Shown: positions 14,368-23,323, counted from the first letter of the stretch. The stretch: DNA of 33,894 nt from CAYQAJ01 sp964415245 (GCA_964415245.1 CAYQAJ010000020.1:1-33894), one strand, 5' to 3'. Notes: generated by a model not told the origin, from the letters alone. A program made the numbers and translations.

Positions 14368-14847
14368 ATGCAATCGTCTGGTCACGGCGGCGATTCCGAC
14401 GCCGAGATTTTCGATGCGGTGCCGGACTTCACTCACGAGATTCGCCTGGCCCTGCGTGTGCTCCAGAATTCCAACGAGCGCGATCACCAAGCCGTTATGG
14501 CCCAGATCATGCAGGCCGGCGTCAGCGACCCAAGACTGGCGCTGCGGCTGTATCAGATGATTCCGATCGCCTGGGCCCGATTCTTTCTGATGGCGGCCGG
14601 ACTCTTTTTGCCCGACGAATACTTCGTAGTTAGTCGGCGCACCGGGCAGCTCGTCCGCGACCGCTTCTCACAGTGCGAGCTATATGGGCAGATTCAGGAG
14701 GTGTTGCTGCCGGAAGTCGGCAACGCCTCGCGCGAACAAAGGGACCGCCTGATGATGCGCAGCCCGGAATACGACGCCTTCCGCCAGCACCTGGCCGCCG
14801 GGGCGAAGCCCAGCAGCCTGATGCTGGCCCCGCCGATTCTGACGTGA
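14368..14847 (+). CDS. Hypothetical protein (159 aa)
   Basis: An unrecognised protein with a polar, acidic N-terminus and then mainly helices: FTHEIRLALRVLQNSNERDH, QAVMAQIMQAGVSDPRLALR, and a region rich in hydrophobics (IPIAWARFFLMAAGLFLPDE) that is probably a buried helix rather than a membrane segment. The end is APPILT. It sits 97 bases after the DUF5615 toxin and 15 bases before a membrane protein gene. Codon use is like its neighbours. No function is proposed. Confidence 0.65.
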   Translation: MQSSGHGGDSDAEIFDAVPDFTHEIRLALRVLQNSNERDHQAVMAQIMQAGVSDPRLALRLYQMIPIAWARFFLMAAGLFLPDEYFVVSRRTGQLVRDRFSQCELYGQIQEVLLPEVGNASREQRDRLMMRSPEYDAFRQHLAAGAKPSSLMLAPPILT

Positions 14848-14862
14848 TGAGCGATTTGCTCC

Positions 14863-15387
14863 ATGGACTCGAAACCGGCGCGACGTTTTCAATTCAGCGT
14901 TGTCACGGCGTTGTGCCTTGTAACGGCGGTTGCGATCCTTTGCGCGCTCACGCGATGGGAAGGCGGCTTCCCCTACGGTGCCGTTCTGCCCGGCATCCTG
15001 TTCGTCGCCGCATGCTATTTTGCCAGATGGGAAAGACCGCCCGAACTGGCATGGGGTTTCTTTGCGATCGCATGGACGGTGGCGCTCATCGGCGTTGTCA
15101 CGTCGCAGATTCGATGCTTCGGCGTCGAATCGGTTGAGCCATTGTCGGGTGTCGGCATTTCGGAGTTTGCCGCGCGTTGCCAAGCATGCCTGTTTCAGGA
15201 GTATGTCTCGGGCGTCGCGCTGCCACTCTTCCTTTCGCTGCCCGCCGCTTATCTGGCGATCAAGGCATCAAGGGGAACTCGATCGTACGCGCGAAAGTGG
15301 ATGATCGCCTGCGCTATCATCGGGCTGGCCGATGTGACGGCTCTGACGATCCTCATTGGATTCTTATTTCGCTCGGCTTGGCCATAA
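14863..15387 (+). CDS. Planctomycete-type small integral membrane protein
   Basis: The 174-residue product begins RRFQFSVVTALCLVTAVAI, a variant of the RRFQFSLRTLLxLVTVVAVL N-terminal pattern seen very often in planctomycete membrane proteins and of unknown function. About four membrane helices are visible (residues 12-30, 36-52, 62-80 and 112-130), plus a last one near the C-terminus. It follows the hypothetical gene by 15 bases and may be in the same unit. It is the best taxonomic marker in the window. No catalytic motif is seen. Confidence 0.75.
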   Translation: MDSKPARRFQFSVVTALCLVTAVAILCALTRWEGGFPYGAVLPGILFVAACYFARWERPPELAWGFFAIAWTVALIGVVTSQIRCFGVESVEPLSGVGISEFAARCQACLFQEYVSGVALPLFLSLPAAYLAIKASRGTRSYARKWMIACAIIGLADVTALTILIGFLFRSAWP

Positions 15388-15424
15388 CGGCAAATCTCCG
15401 CGATCCGCGCGGCTGCCAACAGCC

Positions 15425-16828
15425 TCAATCCAGCTCTACTTCCGTCTGATACTCCGGCACGGTGACCGAGAAGCGGAATTGGGAGCCGATGCGGCCCGCA
15501 AGACTTATAGCCGCGCTCTCTTCGCCGTGGGTCAGGAAAACGTGGCGCGGAGGGTTCTTCGCAAAACTGCCGATCCACCGCAATAGGCCGCTACGATCGG
15601 CGTGGCCGGAGAAGCCGAAGATCTGCGCCACCTTCGCTCGCACCGGATGGTCCTTGCCGTGGATGCGCACGTGGGGATGGCCTTCCAGAATCTGCCGCCC
15701 CAGCGTGCCGTTGGCCTGGTAGCCGACGAACAGAATCGTGCACTCGGGCCGCGTGATGTTCTGTCGCAGGTGGTGCTTGATGCGGCCGGCCGTACACATG
15801 CCGGATGTGGCCATGATGATGCCGGGAGCGCGCACCTCGTTGATGGCCTTCGACTCCTCGGTTGTGTGCGTCATGGTCAGGCCGGCGAATCGCAAGGGGG
15901 CCGTGCCCTCGGCCAGCAAGCGGCGAGCTTCTTCGTCGAAGCATTCGGTATGGCGGCGGAAGATGTCGGTCACGTCGATCGCCATGGGGCTGTCGAGAAA
16001 CACGGGCATCTCGGGAATGCGCCCGGCTCGCACCAAGCCGCCGATAAAGTACATCAGTTCCTGGGCCCGCTCGACGGCGAAGGTAGGAATCACCACGTTG
16101 CCGCCGCGGCGGTTGGTGTCGTTGATCACCGTGGCGAGCTGCGTGGCGATGTCGCCGCCGTCCTCGTGCTCGCGGTCGCCGTAGGTCGACTCCATGATCA
16201 CGTAGTCGGCCGAGTCGAACGTGGTGGGGTCGCGCACCAGCGGCTTGTTCCACTGGCCGATGTCGCCCGAGAAGATGATCCGCCGCGTGCGGCCGTTCTC
16301 CGTGGCTTGCACCTCGATCATGGCCGAGCCCAGGATGTGCCCGGCGTCGTGAAACGTGGCGGTCACGGCGGGGGTCACCTGCACGGGCTTGCCATACTCC
16401 ACGCGCTGAAAGAGCGGCAGGGCCTGTTCGACTTCGACCTCGGTGTACAGTGGCACCTCGGGATGCTTGCCGCGTCGGCCTTCGCGCTGGTGGCGGCGCT
16501 TTTTGTAGGCGGCGTCTTCCACCTGAATCTTGGCGGCGTCGCGGAGCATCGTCTCGGCCAGATCGACCGACGCGCCGGTGGAATAGATGGGCCCCAGGAA
16601 CCCCTCGCCGACAAATCGCGGGATGAGGCCGCTGTGGTCGATGTGAACGTGGGTCAAGAGCAGCGAGCCGCATTGATTGGCGGGCACGGGGCACGACTCC
16701 CAGTTGCGGTCCTGGAACGGGCGCTCCTGGAACATGCCGCAGTCGATCATGGTGCGCTGGCCGGCCACTTCGAGGCAGTACCGCGAGCCGGTCACCTGGC
16801 GATTGGCGCCGAGAAAGTGGAGTTTCAT
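15425..16828 (-). CDS. Metallo-beta-lactamase/beta-CASP family ribonuclease-like protein
   Basis: The 467-residue product has the metal motif HVHIDH near the start, SGDIG, a downstream ESTYGDREH and the beta-CASP motifs: PTFAVERAQELMYFI, DSPMAIDVTDIF, ATSGMCTAGRIKHHL, and a C-terminal GFSGHADRSGLL and THGE. This is the archaeal-CPSF/YSH1-like and bacterial RNase group that cuts RNA endonucleolytically or from the 5' end. All motifs are present, so it should be active. ATG 16828 starts exactly at the family N-terminus (MKLHFLGANRQVTGS). Upstream the open frame continues into repeat DNA and is not counted. It is unrelated to the phage genes and looks like a housekeeping gene. Confidence 0.92.
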   Translation of the reverse strand: MKLHFLGANRQVTGSRYCLEVAGQRTMIDCGMFQERPFQDRNWESCPVPANQCGSLLLTHVHIDHSGLIPRFVGEGFLGPIYSTGASVDLAETMLRDAAKIQVEDAAYKKRRHQREGRRGKHPEVPLYTEVEVEQALPLFQRVEYGKPVQVTPAVTATFHDAGHILGSAMIEVQATENGRTRRIIFSGDIGQWNKPLVRDPTTFDSADYVIMESTYGDREHEDGGDIATQLATVINDTNRRGGNVVIPTFAVERAQELMYFIGGLVRAGRIPEMPVFLDSPMAIDVTDIFRRHTECFDEEARRLLAEGTAPLRFAGLTMTHTTEESKAINEVRAPGIIMATSGMCTAGRIKHHLRQNITRPECTILFVGYQANGTLGRQILEGHPHVRIHGKDHPVRAKVAQIFGFSGHADRSGLLRWIGSFAKNPPRHVFLTHGEESAAISLAGRIGSQFRFSVTVPEYQTEVELD

Positions 16829-16834
16829 GGAATC

Positions 16835-16862
16835 TGTCAGTAGTCCGTTGTCCGTTGTCCGT
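16835..16862. repeat. TGTCCGT heptamer run
   Basis: TGTCAGT, AGTCCGT, TGTCCGT, TGTCCGT at 7-bp spacing just upstream of the beta-CASP gene start. It has the same unit family as 24606-24640 and 26898-26918 in the phage block, so both regions carry the same repeats. Confidence 0.65.
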
Positions 16863-16896
16863 TGCACACGCGTGCAAAGCTTCCGCAGGATCGTCT

Positions 16897-16945
16897 CGTG
16901 CCGAGGCTCCGCCTCGGCACGCACTGTCTGACCGGCTCCGCCGGT
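16897..16945. repeat. GGCTCC-loop hairpin pair
   Basis: CGTGCCGAGGC-TCC-GCCTCGGCACG has perfect 11-bp arms (16897-16921), and ACCGGC-TCC-GCCGGT (16931-16945) is next to it. CACTGTCTG between them also occurs, inverted, in the hairpin cluster at 32703-32747. It lies in the divergent gap before the epimerase-like gene. Confidence 0.65.
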
Positions 16946-17063
16946 TCTGCGCGATGCCGGCTCTGCGAACAGTGTACGCGGTTTGGCGCCTCTACGGCGA
17001 GAGCAGTGCTGAAATTGGCGCGGGCAAATGGTAGGCTCACGCTTTAGTCGAGGTAGTCAAGCG

Positions 17064-18110
17064 ATGAACAGACACGAAAACACGCCCGCCGCTCCGCGAT
17101 CGGTTCAGGAGCTGGAAGACCTGCTCACCGTGCCCACGCCGGAAGTGGTCGAGCTCATGGGTCGCCTCTCCGGCAATCTCATTGTGCTGGGGGCCGGCGG
17201 CAAGATGGGCCTCACGCTGGCTCGCATGGCGCGGCGAGCGGCCGATGAGGCCAATGCGACCTTGCGCGTCATCGCCGTGTCGCGGTTCAGCGATGCCAAC
17301 GTGCGCGAGCGGCTCGAGGCGTGCGGCGTGGAGACGATTCCCAGCGATCTGCTCGACGAACGGGCTGTGGCGGCGCTCCCCGATGTCGAGAACGTCGTCT
17401 ACATGCCGGGCTTCAAGTTCGGCGCCGATTCTCATCCCGAGCAGGCGTGGGCCATCAACTGCTATCTCCCTTCGCTGGTCGCGCGGCGGTTTGCCGCCAG
17501 TCGCATCGCGGCGTTCTCGACCGGCAACGTGTACGGCATGACGAGCGTGGCCGGCGGCGGCTCCCGCGAAGACGCCTCGCTCCGTCCGGCCGGCGAATAC
17601 TCGGTCACCGCGCTGGGCCGCGAGCGGATGTTCACTTTTCTCAGCCGGCGCGAAAACATTCCCGTGGTGCTCTTGCGGCTGAACTACTCGTGCGAGCTGC
17701 GGTACGGCGTGCTGGTCGACATGGCCCGCATGGTGCTGGCCGGCGAGCCGATCGACGTGACAATGGGCTACTTGAACGCCATTTGGCAAGGCGACGCATG
17801 CGCCATGTCGCTTCTGGCCCTGGAGCACACGGCCGTACCGCCGCGCGTGCTGAACATAGCGGGTCCCGACGTGCTGCGGGTGCGCGATCTATGCCAACAG
17901 CTTGGCCGACTGATGAATCGCGACGTACACATCACCGGCACCGAAGCCGACGACGCCTTCCTGAGCAACGCCGAGCGCGCGTTTTCCCTCTTCGGCCGCC
18001 CGCGAGTCCCTACCGCCGACCTTCTCACCTGGACCGCCGACTGGGTCCAGCGCGGCGGCGAAAGCCTCAACAAACCCACCCACTTCCAAGTCCGCGACGG
18101 GGTGTTTTAG
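17064..18110 (+). CDS. NAD-dependent epimerase/dehydratase family protein
   Basis: The 348-residue product is an extended short-chain dehydrogenase-like protein: dinucleotide-binding VLGAGGKMGLTLARMARRAA (GAGGKMG, residues 43-49), VVYMPGFKFG, and AFSTGNVYG as the Ser/Thr region. The usual YxxxK is altered (EYSVTALGRERM has no Lys four residues after the Tyr), so catalysis may differ or be lost. The C-terminal half (LNIAGPDVLRVRDLCQQLGR) is substrate-binding. ATG 17064 is supported by GAGGTAG upstream. Related proteins in planctomycetes are often near sugar or amidohydrolase genes; the substrate here is unknown. Confidence 0.85.
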   Translation: MNRHENTPAAPRSVQELEDLLTVPTPEVVELMGRLSGNLIVLGAGGKMGLTLARMARRAADEANATLRVIAVSRFSDANVRERLEACGVETIPSDLLDERAVAALPDVENVVYMPGFKFGADSHPEQAWAINCYLPSLVARRFAASRIAAFSTGNVYGMTSVAGGGSREDASLRPAGEYSVTALGRERMFTFLSRRENIPVVLLRLNYSCELRYGVLVDMARMVLAGEPIDVTMGYLNAIWQGDACAMSLLALEHTAVPPRVLNIAGPDVLRVRDLCQQLGRLMNRDVHITGTEADDAFLSNAERAFSLFGRPRVPTADLLTWTADWVQRGGESLNKPTHFQVRDGVF

Positions 18111-18155
18111 TTGCGGGTGCCATGGCTTGCTGCTCCTCATCGCGTGACCAAACTG

Positions 18156-18184
18156 TTGTCGATTGCAGCCGGATGGCCTATGAT
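18156..18184 (+). promoter_or_regulatory. Promoter of the Unstab_antitox/ParE pair
   Basis: TTGTCG (18156-18161) and TATGAT (18179-18184) are separated by 17 bp, 65 bases before the antitoxin ATG. The spacing is optimal. Confidence 0.55.
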
Positions 18185-18248
18185 AAACTCGGTATGCCGC
18201 TCTCTTTGAATCGCGAGCGCTGCGCCATTTCCAATCAGGAACTCTTGC

Positions 18249-18473
18249 ATGACCGAGCACGCCAAACAGATTTCGCTGGAAGGTCTGAGCGTCGCCGATC
18301 GGATGTCGCTCATAGAGCAGATCTGGGACAGCATTGCCGCCGAACAAGAGTCTCTCCCTCTCACACAGGCGCAGAAAGACGAGCTCGACCGACGACTGGC
18401 AGCGTACGAAGCCGACCCGACCGCCGGTTCGACGTGGGAGGAGGTCAAAGCGCGACTGCAAGGGAAGCAATGA
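18249..18473 (+). CDS. Addiction-module antitoxin (Unstab_antitox family)
   Basis: The 74-residue product matches the putative addiction-module component family (TIGR02574): LSVADRMSLIEQIWDSIAAE and then TQAQKDELDRRLAAYEADPT followed by STWEEVKARL. The WDSI and E-LDRRL-xY-xxxP core is typical. It would neutralise the ParE-like toxin encoded next, with which it shares the ATGA overlap (18470-18473). Confidence 0.92.
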   Translation: MTEHAKQISLEGLSVADRMSLIEQIWDSIAAEQESLPLTQAQKDELDRRLAAYEADPTAGSTWEEVKARLQGKQ

Positions 18474-18766
18474 AACGCGCTCTGATCGTTCGTCCCGAAG
18501 CCGAAGCCGACCTCGAAGAGGCCCAGGCGTGGTACGATCGGCAGCGAGTGGGGCTCGGGACCGACTTTCTGCTATGCGTCGAGGAAACGCTCGACCGGAT
18601 CGTCCGCAACCCGGAAATGTACGCCGTTCTACACCGCGACATTCGTCGTGCGTTCGTGCGACGCTTTCCGTACGGGGTGTTCTACCGGATCGTTGACGAT
18701 CAACTGATCGTAGTGGGCGTATTTCACGGCAGGCGCAACCCGCGCGCCTGGAAATATCGGCGATGA
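18470..18766 (+). CDS. RelE/ParE-superfamily toxin
   Basis: The 98-residue product has the RelE/ParE pattern: LIVRPEAEADLEEAQAWYDR, GLGTDFLLCVEETLDRIVRN, then RRAFVRRFPYGVFYRIVDDQ and IVVGVFHGRRNPRAWK. The conserved RRFPYGVFY and the final HxxRxPxxW pattern are present, so it looks intact. Members inhibit DNA gyrase or cut ribosome-bound mRNA; partner type (Unstab_antitox) does not settle which. It is coupled to its antitoxin by a four-base overlap. Confidence 0.92.
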   Translation: MKRALIVRPEAEADLEEAQAWYDRQRVGLGTDFLLCVEETLDRIVRNPEMYAVLHRDIRRAFVRRFPYGVFYRIVDDQLIVVGVFHGRRNPRAWKYRR

Positions 18767-18812
18767 GCTTCCGTATGAACAGCTCGATCGCGGTGGATGC
18801 GACGGCCTCGCT

Positions 18813-20060
18813 TCAGTTAAACCAGAACGCAAACCCAACAAACTGCCCGCCGAACGTGCGGCCCAGGCGGCGCCAGGTGTCGGGGCTCGTTACTTCGCCC
18901 TTTTCCAGGTACGAATCGACGCCGGTGCCTTGCACCCACAACACCAGGTCGAATCGCTCGGGCTCGGTGAACACGCGGCGCAGGTTCACGCCCGTGCGCG
19001 GATCGTCGGCCCGCCAGAAGGGAATAAGCCGATCGCCCGCCAGGATCGACTCGGCCTCAGCCAGAAACTCGTGCCACCCCTTCTCCATCTCCTCGGTGAC
19101 GCGCACGCCGGGGATCACGCCCGTTTGCCGGTGGTTGGGCACCCACTCGTGGTCGTCGTCCATTTCGGCCTCGATCGCCTTCCAGCTCAGGCGGCTCTGC
19201 TCGATGGCGGCTTCGAGGTGCTCGAGGGCCCTGGGCATTCGTTCCTCTTCAGCCAGGGGGAAGTTGACGAGGTGGATCATGGCGATGAGGTCGGCGATGT
19301 CGACTCCGCCCCCCACGTCCCACAAGCGCCGGGCGGTGGATAGATACGGGTAGGGCGACTCCACCTTCTCGAACACCACGTGCCCGGTGCGCTCGAACAG
19401 CTCGCGAAAGTCGTACGCCAGCGCTACGTCGCACGTGGCGGCCAGCAGGTGGCAGTAGCCGCGGAGCCAGTGTACGTCGGCCTTATCGAACGTGATGACG
19501 AACTTCTCGGCCGTCGCCTTGTCGATGCTCACACGGCGGTTGAGCTGGGCGTAGATGCGCCACAGCGTTTCGTCGTCGCCGGCCTTGCCGTCGCCGTTGA
19601 CGTCGAGGCGGATGCGGCCGAAGTGCAGGGGGAGTTTTACGTCGGTGTCGTTCATCTCGGCCAGCGTGGCGTCGCAGGTGAGCACATCGCGCTGAAACTT
19701 GGCCAGAATCTCCCGCAACTGCTCGTAGCTGATCGGCTTGGGGTCGGGATTATGCGGCACGACGACGCGAATGAAGGGCAAAATGTCGGCCCGATCGCGC
19801 GGCCCATGCTCGTACAGCGACTGCGCCAACCGCTCGATGGCCCGCACCATCTGCACGGCCGCCAGACCGAACCGAGCCTCGTCGTCGTTGGGGTTGGCTT
19901 TTAGATGCGCTTGGAGAGCAGCTTCGCCTTCAGTCAGCCGGCCGCTGGTGAGGTACTCTTCGGCCAGCGGCGCCTTGCGCTCCTGGGCGTGAACCGCATG
20001 CGAGGAAAGCGCAAAGCACAATACGGCCGCCAGTGTGAACATGGAGAAAAAACGCAACAT
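18813..20060 (-). CDS. Secreted hypothetical protein with TPR-like and dockerin-like parts
   Basis: The 415-residue product has a signal peptide (MLRFFSMFTLAAVLCFALSS then HAVHAQE). It has an alpha-hairpin repeat at residues about 35-75 (LTEGEAALQAHLKANPNDDE), then a D-x-N-x-D-x-K loop (LDVNGDGKAGDDETLWRIYA) of the kind that binds calcium in dockerin/EF-hand proteins. The remainder is unrecognised but mostly helical, ending FVGFAFWFN. Proteins of this layout are common in planctomycetes, with no assigned role. The ATG at 20060 is used; an upstream ATG at 20165 would put a long tail before the signal peptide. Confidence 0.75.
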   Translation of the reverse strand: MLRFFSMFTLAAVLCFALSSHAVHAQERKAPLAEEYLTSGRLTEGEAALQAHLKANPNDDEARFGLAAVQMVRAIERLAQSLYEHGPRDRADILPFIRVVVPHNPDPKPISYEQLREILAKFQRDVLTCDATLAEMNDTDVKLPLHFGRIRLDVNGDGKAGDDETLWRIYAQLNRRVSIDKATAEKFVITFDKADVHWLRGYCHLLAATCDVALAYDFRELFERTGHVVFEKVESPYPYLSTARRLWDVGGGVDIADLIAMIHLVNFPLAEEERMPRALEHLEAAIEQSRLSWKAIEAEMDDDHEWVPNHRQTGVIPGVRVTEEMEKGWHEFLAEAESILAGDRLIPFWRADDPRTGVNLRRVFTEPERFDLVLWVQGTGVDSYLEKGEVTSPDTWRRLGRTFGGQFVGFAFWFN

Positions 20061-20220
20061 ATCGAATGCCCCCCCAGAGAAGCGAAGTAGGTTGTGCGAG
20101 ACAGCGCATCGTAAGCAGCGCCGAATGCATGATGCGCGCGGGTTGCTACCAAGCCCAACCGCCACCTACCCTAATACTCCGCGTGGGCCCCGTCTGGTTT
20201 CAGTCGCCGCGGATTGCCAG

Positions 20221-21852
20221 TTACGGCACGCTGTACAGAATCTCCGCCACGTGCCCCAGGTCGGAGCCGATGGTTTTGGCTGTGACCGTGTCGCCGAGGT
20301 GTACGCCGTTTACGAATACGGCGAATGCCAGCTCGCGGCCGCTGGCGGTTGTCACGTAGCCGGCCAGCGCTTTGCTGGTGAGTAGCAGCTTGGCGTTTAC
20401 CGCGTCGTACCACACGAGCGTGCCGGTTTTGGCGAAGGCGTGTCCGCGGGCCGGGCTGTCATTCGGAATCACCGTGGCCAGCGTGCCATCGACGCCCAGG
20501 ATGGGCAGGCCCGCTCTGTACGCGTCGAAGTCGTCGCGGGTCCTCATGTACTTGAGCAGTCGCACGGTTTCGCGCGGCGTGACGTAGTCCGATCGAGCGC
20601 CTCCCGCGCCGCCGCCGAATGAAATTCCTTCCGGGTCGACGCCCGCTTTCACGTACAACTCGCGGCAGAGCTGCATGCCGTCGTTGAGTGTGCGCTTGCC
20701 GTTTTTCGTGGCCACCAACAGCGGCAGCGTGCTGGCGTGCAGGTTGTGGCTCACTTTCAGAATCAGCCGCGCCGATTCGGAAAACGGCGGCGACTCTAGA
20801 TTGGCGACGCGATCCATCTTCTCGTACTCTTCGCGCGGCGGGAGTGAGTCGGCGGGGTTCTCGGTGGTGGGCGAAGCGTCGACTGCGACGCCGGCCCGCG
20901 CGAGCGCCTCGATCAGCAGCGTGCGGGCGAACCGCGGCGGGTCGGGCACCTCGTAGACGGCAACCTTGGGGGGCGTGCTCTCGGGTATGGTGCCGTGCAG
21001 CACAATGCGCCCTTCGCCATCGGCGCGAATCCACAGAGACAGTGCCCCGTCCTTGGGCACGGTCCCGACCTGCGACTCAACGGTGAACAGCGCTGTCTGC
21101 GGCCGCCACTTGAACTCGGCCGGTTGGCCGGCGGTGGTGGGTGTAACGGTGAAATCAAGCAGATTGTCGTTAATCATGATGGGCGTCAGCCGCGATGGTC
21201 CGCTGCCGGTCCCCTCGGCCGATTCGAACAGCCGGTCATCGATCATCACTTGCCCCGACACGCGGCGAATGCCCGATTCGGCCACCTGCTGGGCCAAATC
21301 GTCGAGGCCGGCGAGCGGGTTGGGCCGCGTGAGGGTCGAATCGCCCGAGAAGCTGGCGTAGATGTGGTCGGAGTCGGTGTAGGCGATGTGGCCGCTGGGT
21401 TCGGTTCGTCCGCCCATCGAAAAATCGCCGCTGGCCACGAGGACAAGATCGCCGTCGAGCGTGCCGTCGTCGCCGCGCGTGCCTCGGGCGTAGATGGGCG
21501 TTTCAAATCGAAAGTCGGCCCCCAGCGCATCAAGCCCCGCCGCCACCGAATACAGCTTCGTGACCGACGCGGGCGCAAACAGCTTGTCGGGATTACGCCG
21601 ATACAGCGTTTTGCCGGTGTTGAGATCGACGACCAACAGCCCCCAGTGGGCATGCTTGTAACGAGGCAGATTGAGAACGCTCTTCAGCGAATCGGCGAGA
21701 GTGGGGGCGGGCGCGGATTGTGCTTCGTTCGGCGCAGGTTCCTCCTGGGCGCGAGCGATCGGCGCTGTCGGCGATGCAGCGATCAGCGCGGTTAGCAGAA
21801 GCAGAGGTAGCAGAATTCCGGCTTGAAAGCGTGATTCCAAGATGCACATCAT
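20221..21852 (-). CDS. dacB: D-alanyl-D-alanine carboxypeptidase/endopeptidase (PBP4, peptidase S13)
   Basis: The 543-residue product has a signal peptide (residues 1-35, AxA-like ARAQE), then the three penicillin-binding motifs: SVTK (96-99, APASVTKL), SHN (368-370, VSHNLHAS) and KTG (475-477, FAKTGTL). It should remove or cleave D-Ala-linked stem peptides in the periplasm during cell-wall turnover. The length and the large middle insert fit the S13 family. Start choices are 21852 and 21849 (two adjacent ATGs), with a CCGGAG ribosome binding site upstream. Its presence agrees with planctomycetes possessing peptidoglycan. No partner genes are adjacent. Confidence 0.92.
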   Translation of the reverse strand: MMCILESRFQAGILLPLLLLTALIAASPTAPIARAQEEPAPNEAQSAPAPTLADSLKSVLNLPRYKHAHWGLLVVDLNTGKTLYRRNPDKLFAPASVTKLYSVAAGLDALGADFRFETPIYARGTRGDDGTLDGDLVLVASGDFSMGGRTEPSGHIAYTDSDHIYASFSGDSTLTRPNPLAGLDDLAQQVAESGIRRVSGQVMIDDRLFESAEGTGSGPSRLTPIMINDNLLDFTVTPTTAGQPAEFKWRPQTALFTVESQVGTVPKDGALSLWIRADGEGRIVLHGTIPESTPPKVAVYEVPDPPRFARTLLIEALARAGVAVDASPTTENPADSLPPREEYEKMDRVANLESPPFSESARLILKVSHNLHASTLPLLVATKNGKRTLNDGMQLCRELYVKAGVDPEGISFGGGAGGARSDYVTPRETVRLLKYMRTRDDFDAYRAGLPILGVDGTLATVIPNDSPARGHAFAKTGTLVWYDAVNAKLLLTSKALAGYVTTASGRELAFAVFVNGVHLGDTVTAKTIGSDLGHVAEILYSVP

Positions 21853-21956
21853 GATGCAATGACTCCGGCCGAACGTTTGGCAATGGGCGCAGTGCGATCC
21901 AGGTTCGATTCTAGTCGCCCACCGCGCCCGTGCCAAACGCCCGCCGTCGCCAATCG

Positions 21957-23147
21957 CTACGCTGCCTGCACGGTTTGTTGTGGCTGGATGCCGGTCGTCC
22001 AGGTCACGGTCAGGTGCGGATCGAGCACCGTGCCCTTCTCCAGTGTGCAGGCATCGACCGTGCGCGGGCGGAGGTCGGCGGAGAAATCGAGAACGGCGTC
22101 GGCGGCACGCAGGGCCACACTCGTGATCGTTCCGCTGGAGCGGTACTGGATGCGTCCGCCTCGGAGCTCGATGTCGGCCGCTCCGCCCGTGCCCAGGATA
22201 CGCGTGACGCCGCCGCTCTGACGGATCGACGCGACCGCGCTTTGGATGTCGAGTCCCGCATCGCCCGCTAGCTCGACGTCGGTGAGGCTGGCGCCGCTGC
22301 CGCATCGCACCTGGCCGCCCGACTGCCGCAGCGTGGCGATGGTGGCCGATTCGCCGCCGGCCAGCGCAACGCCCACGGTGCCGTCGAGCACGTCGAGTGT
22401 GTTGGCGACGTGCGTTCCCTTCCACTGCACGGCCGGCAGATTGCTCTCGGCCGAAAGTCCGCTGGCGTACACCGTGACCGCCGTCTGGCCGCTGCCGGTG
22501 TCGATCTGTACCCGCGCACTTGCGCCGCCCGGGCCTTGGCCGACGTGCACTTCGCCTGCGTCGATCGCCAGAAAACGGTCGCGGTATTCGAAGTATGGTG
22601 CGGTGCCGGTGCTGTTGAACTGGGGCAGGCCGATCTGCCCGCTGAAGCTGGCGGGCACGTGCAGGCTGGCCAGTGCGACGGCCGATTGATCGAGGCCGTA
22701 GAGGATCGAGACGTCGGAATCTTCGATGTACACGTCGTCGCCACCCGCTGGGAGCGAACCGGTCGACCAGTTGGCGGGAGTATCCCAGTGATTCGGGCCG
22801 GAGGACGGCGTGATTTCACCCAGCGTGAGCGTTTGCGTGTCGGCGGCGCCGCCGTTGATCGTCTGCGCGGCGACGGTGAAGGGCCGGCCGGGCGTTGCGG
22901 CAGTGAGCGTCACTTCGGTTCCAGTGTCGGTGGCGATCAACTCGGCCCATTCCGGCTCTTGGGCGGCGGCGATGGCCACGACCAAACCGGCCACCACGTC
23001 GGCCACGGTGGCGGCCTGGGCTGTGTACCGCGCGCTCTTGCCGTTGATGGAGAGGATGAACGTATCGCCGATTTCAATGTTGGCGGGCGTGGCGGTCACA
23101 ACCTGGGCCACGGCCGGCGCGTCGCCGCGCCATCGCAGGGTTGCCAT
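21957..23147 (-). CDS. Repetitive beta-rich surface/fibre-like protein
   Basis: The 396-residue product has no signal peptide. The N-terminal 120 residues form a small beta/alpha domain with repeated TATPANIEIGDTFILSING- and TVADVVAGLVVAIAAAQ-type parts. This is followed by a GPNHWDTPANWSTGSLPAGG linker and a C-terminal region rich in short strands, Gly, Ala and Ser (IATLRQSGGQVRCGSGASLT, IRQSGGVTRILGTGGAADIE) that looks like a right-handed beta-helix. Repetition of the (I/L)RQSGGxxR motif supports that. The start has AAGGAG at seven bases. It lies on the opposite strand to the structural genes, with a divergent promoter region between. I take it as a phage fibre or decoration, although it could be a bacterial surface protein. 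Confidence 0.65.
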   Translation of the reverse strand: MATLRWRGDAPAVAQVVTATPANIEIGDTFILSINGKSARYTAQAATVADVVAGLVVAIAAAQEPEWAELIATDTGTEVTLTAATPGRPFTVAAQTINGGAADTQTLTLGEITPSSGPNHWDTPANWSTGSLPAGGDDVYIEDSDVSILYGLDQSAVALASLHVPASFSGQIGLPQFNSTGTAPYFEYRDRFLAIDAGEVHVGQGPGGASARVQIDTGSGQTAVTVYASGLSAESNLPAVQWKGTHVANTLDVLDGTVGVALAGGESATIATLRQSGGQVRCGSGASLTDVELAGDAGLDIQSAVASIRQSGGVTRILGTGGAADIELRGGRIQYRSSGTITSVALRAADAVLDFSADLRPRTVDACTLEKGTVLDPHLTVTWTTGIQPQQTVQAA

Positions 23148-23283
23148 GTGGGAGCTCCTTGGCTGGGGTTCGGAAAAGGGGAAGGGGCTATTCGATCGGG
23201 CGAATCGGTTGCCGCTGGTCGGACGGAAGCCGCGCGAACCGGCGGGCAAAGGGCGGGGCAGGAAAATTCTTTGCCGCCGCCTC

Positions 23284-23312
23284 TTGACATCTCAACACTA
23301 CTTATTTAATAC
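23284..23312 (+). promoter_or_regulatory. Candidate structural-operon promoter with TTGACATCTCAAC
   Basis: TTGACA (23284-23289) with TAATAC (23307-23312) at 17-bp spacing. The 13-mer is identical to 923-935, and a looser copy (TTGACATCAGAAC) is at 25686-25698 upstream of the capsid gene. Confidence 0.55.
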
Positions 23313-23323
23313 TTTATCACGAT

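Noticed and set aside
16897..16921. Strong hairpin as terminator
   Set aside because: No T tract on either strand and the same hairpin type occurs elsewhere, so it is treated as a dispersed repeat.
7519..23283. Misassembly as the explanation for host genes between phage blocks
   Set aside because: Not excluded, but shared repeat families and the 13-mer promoter motif on both sides favour one genome; a read-mapping test is needed.
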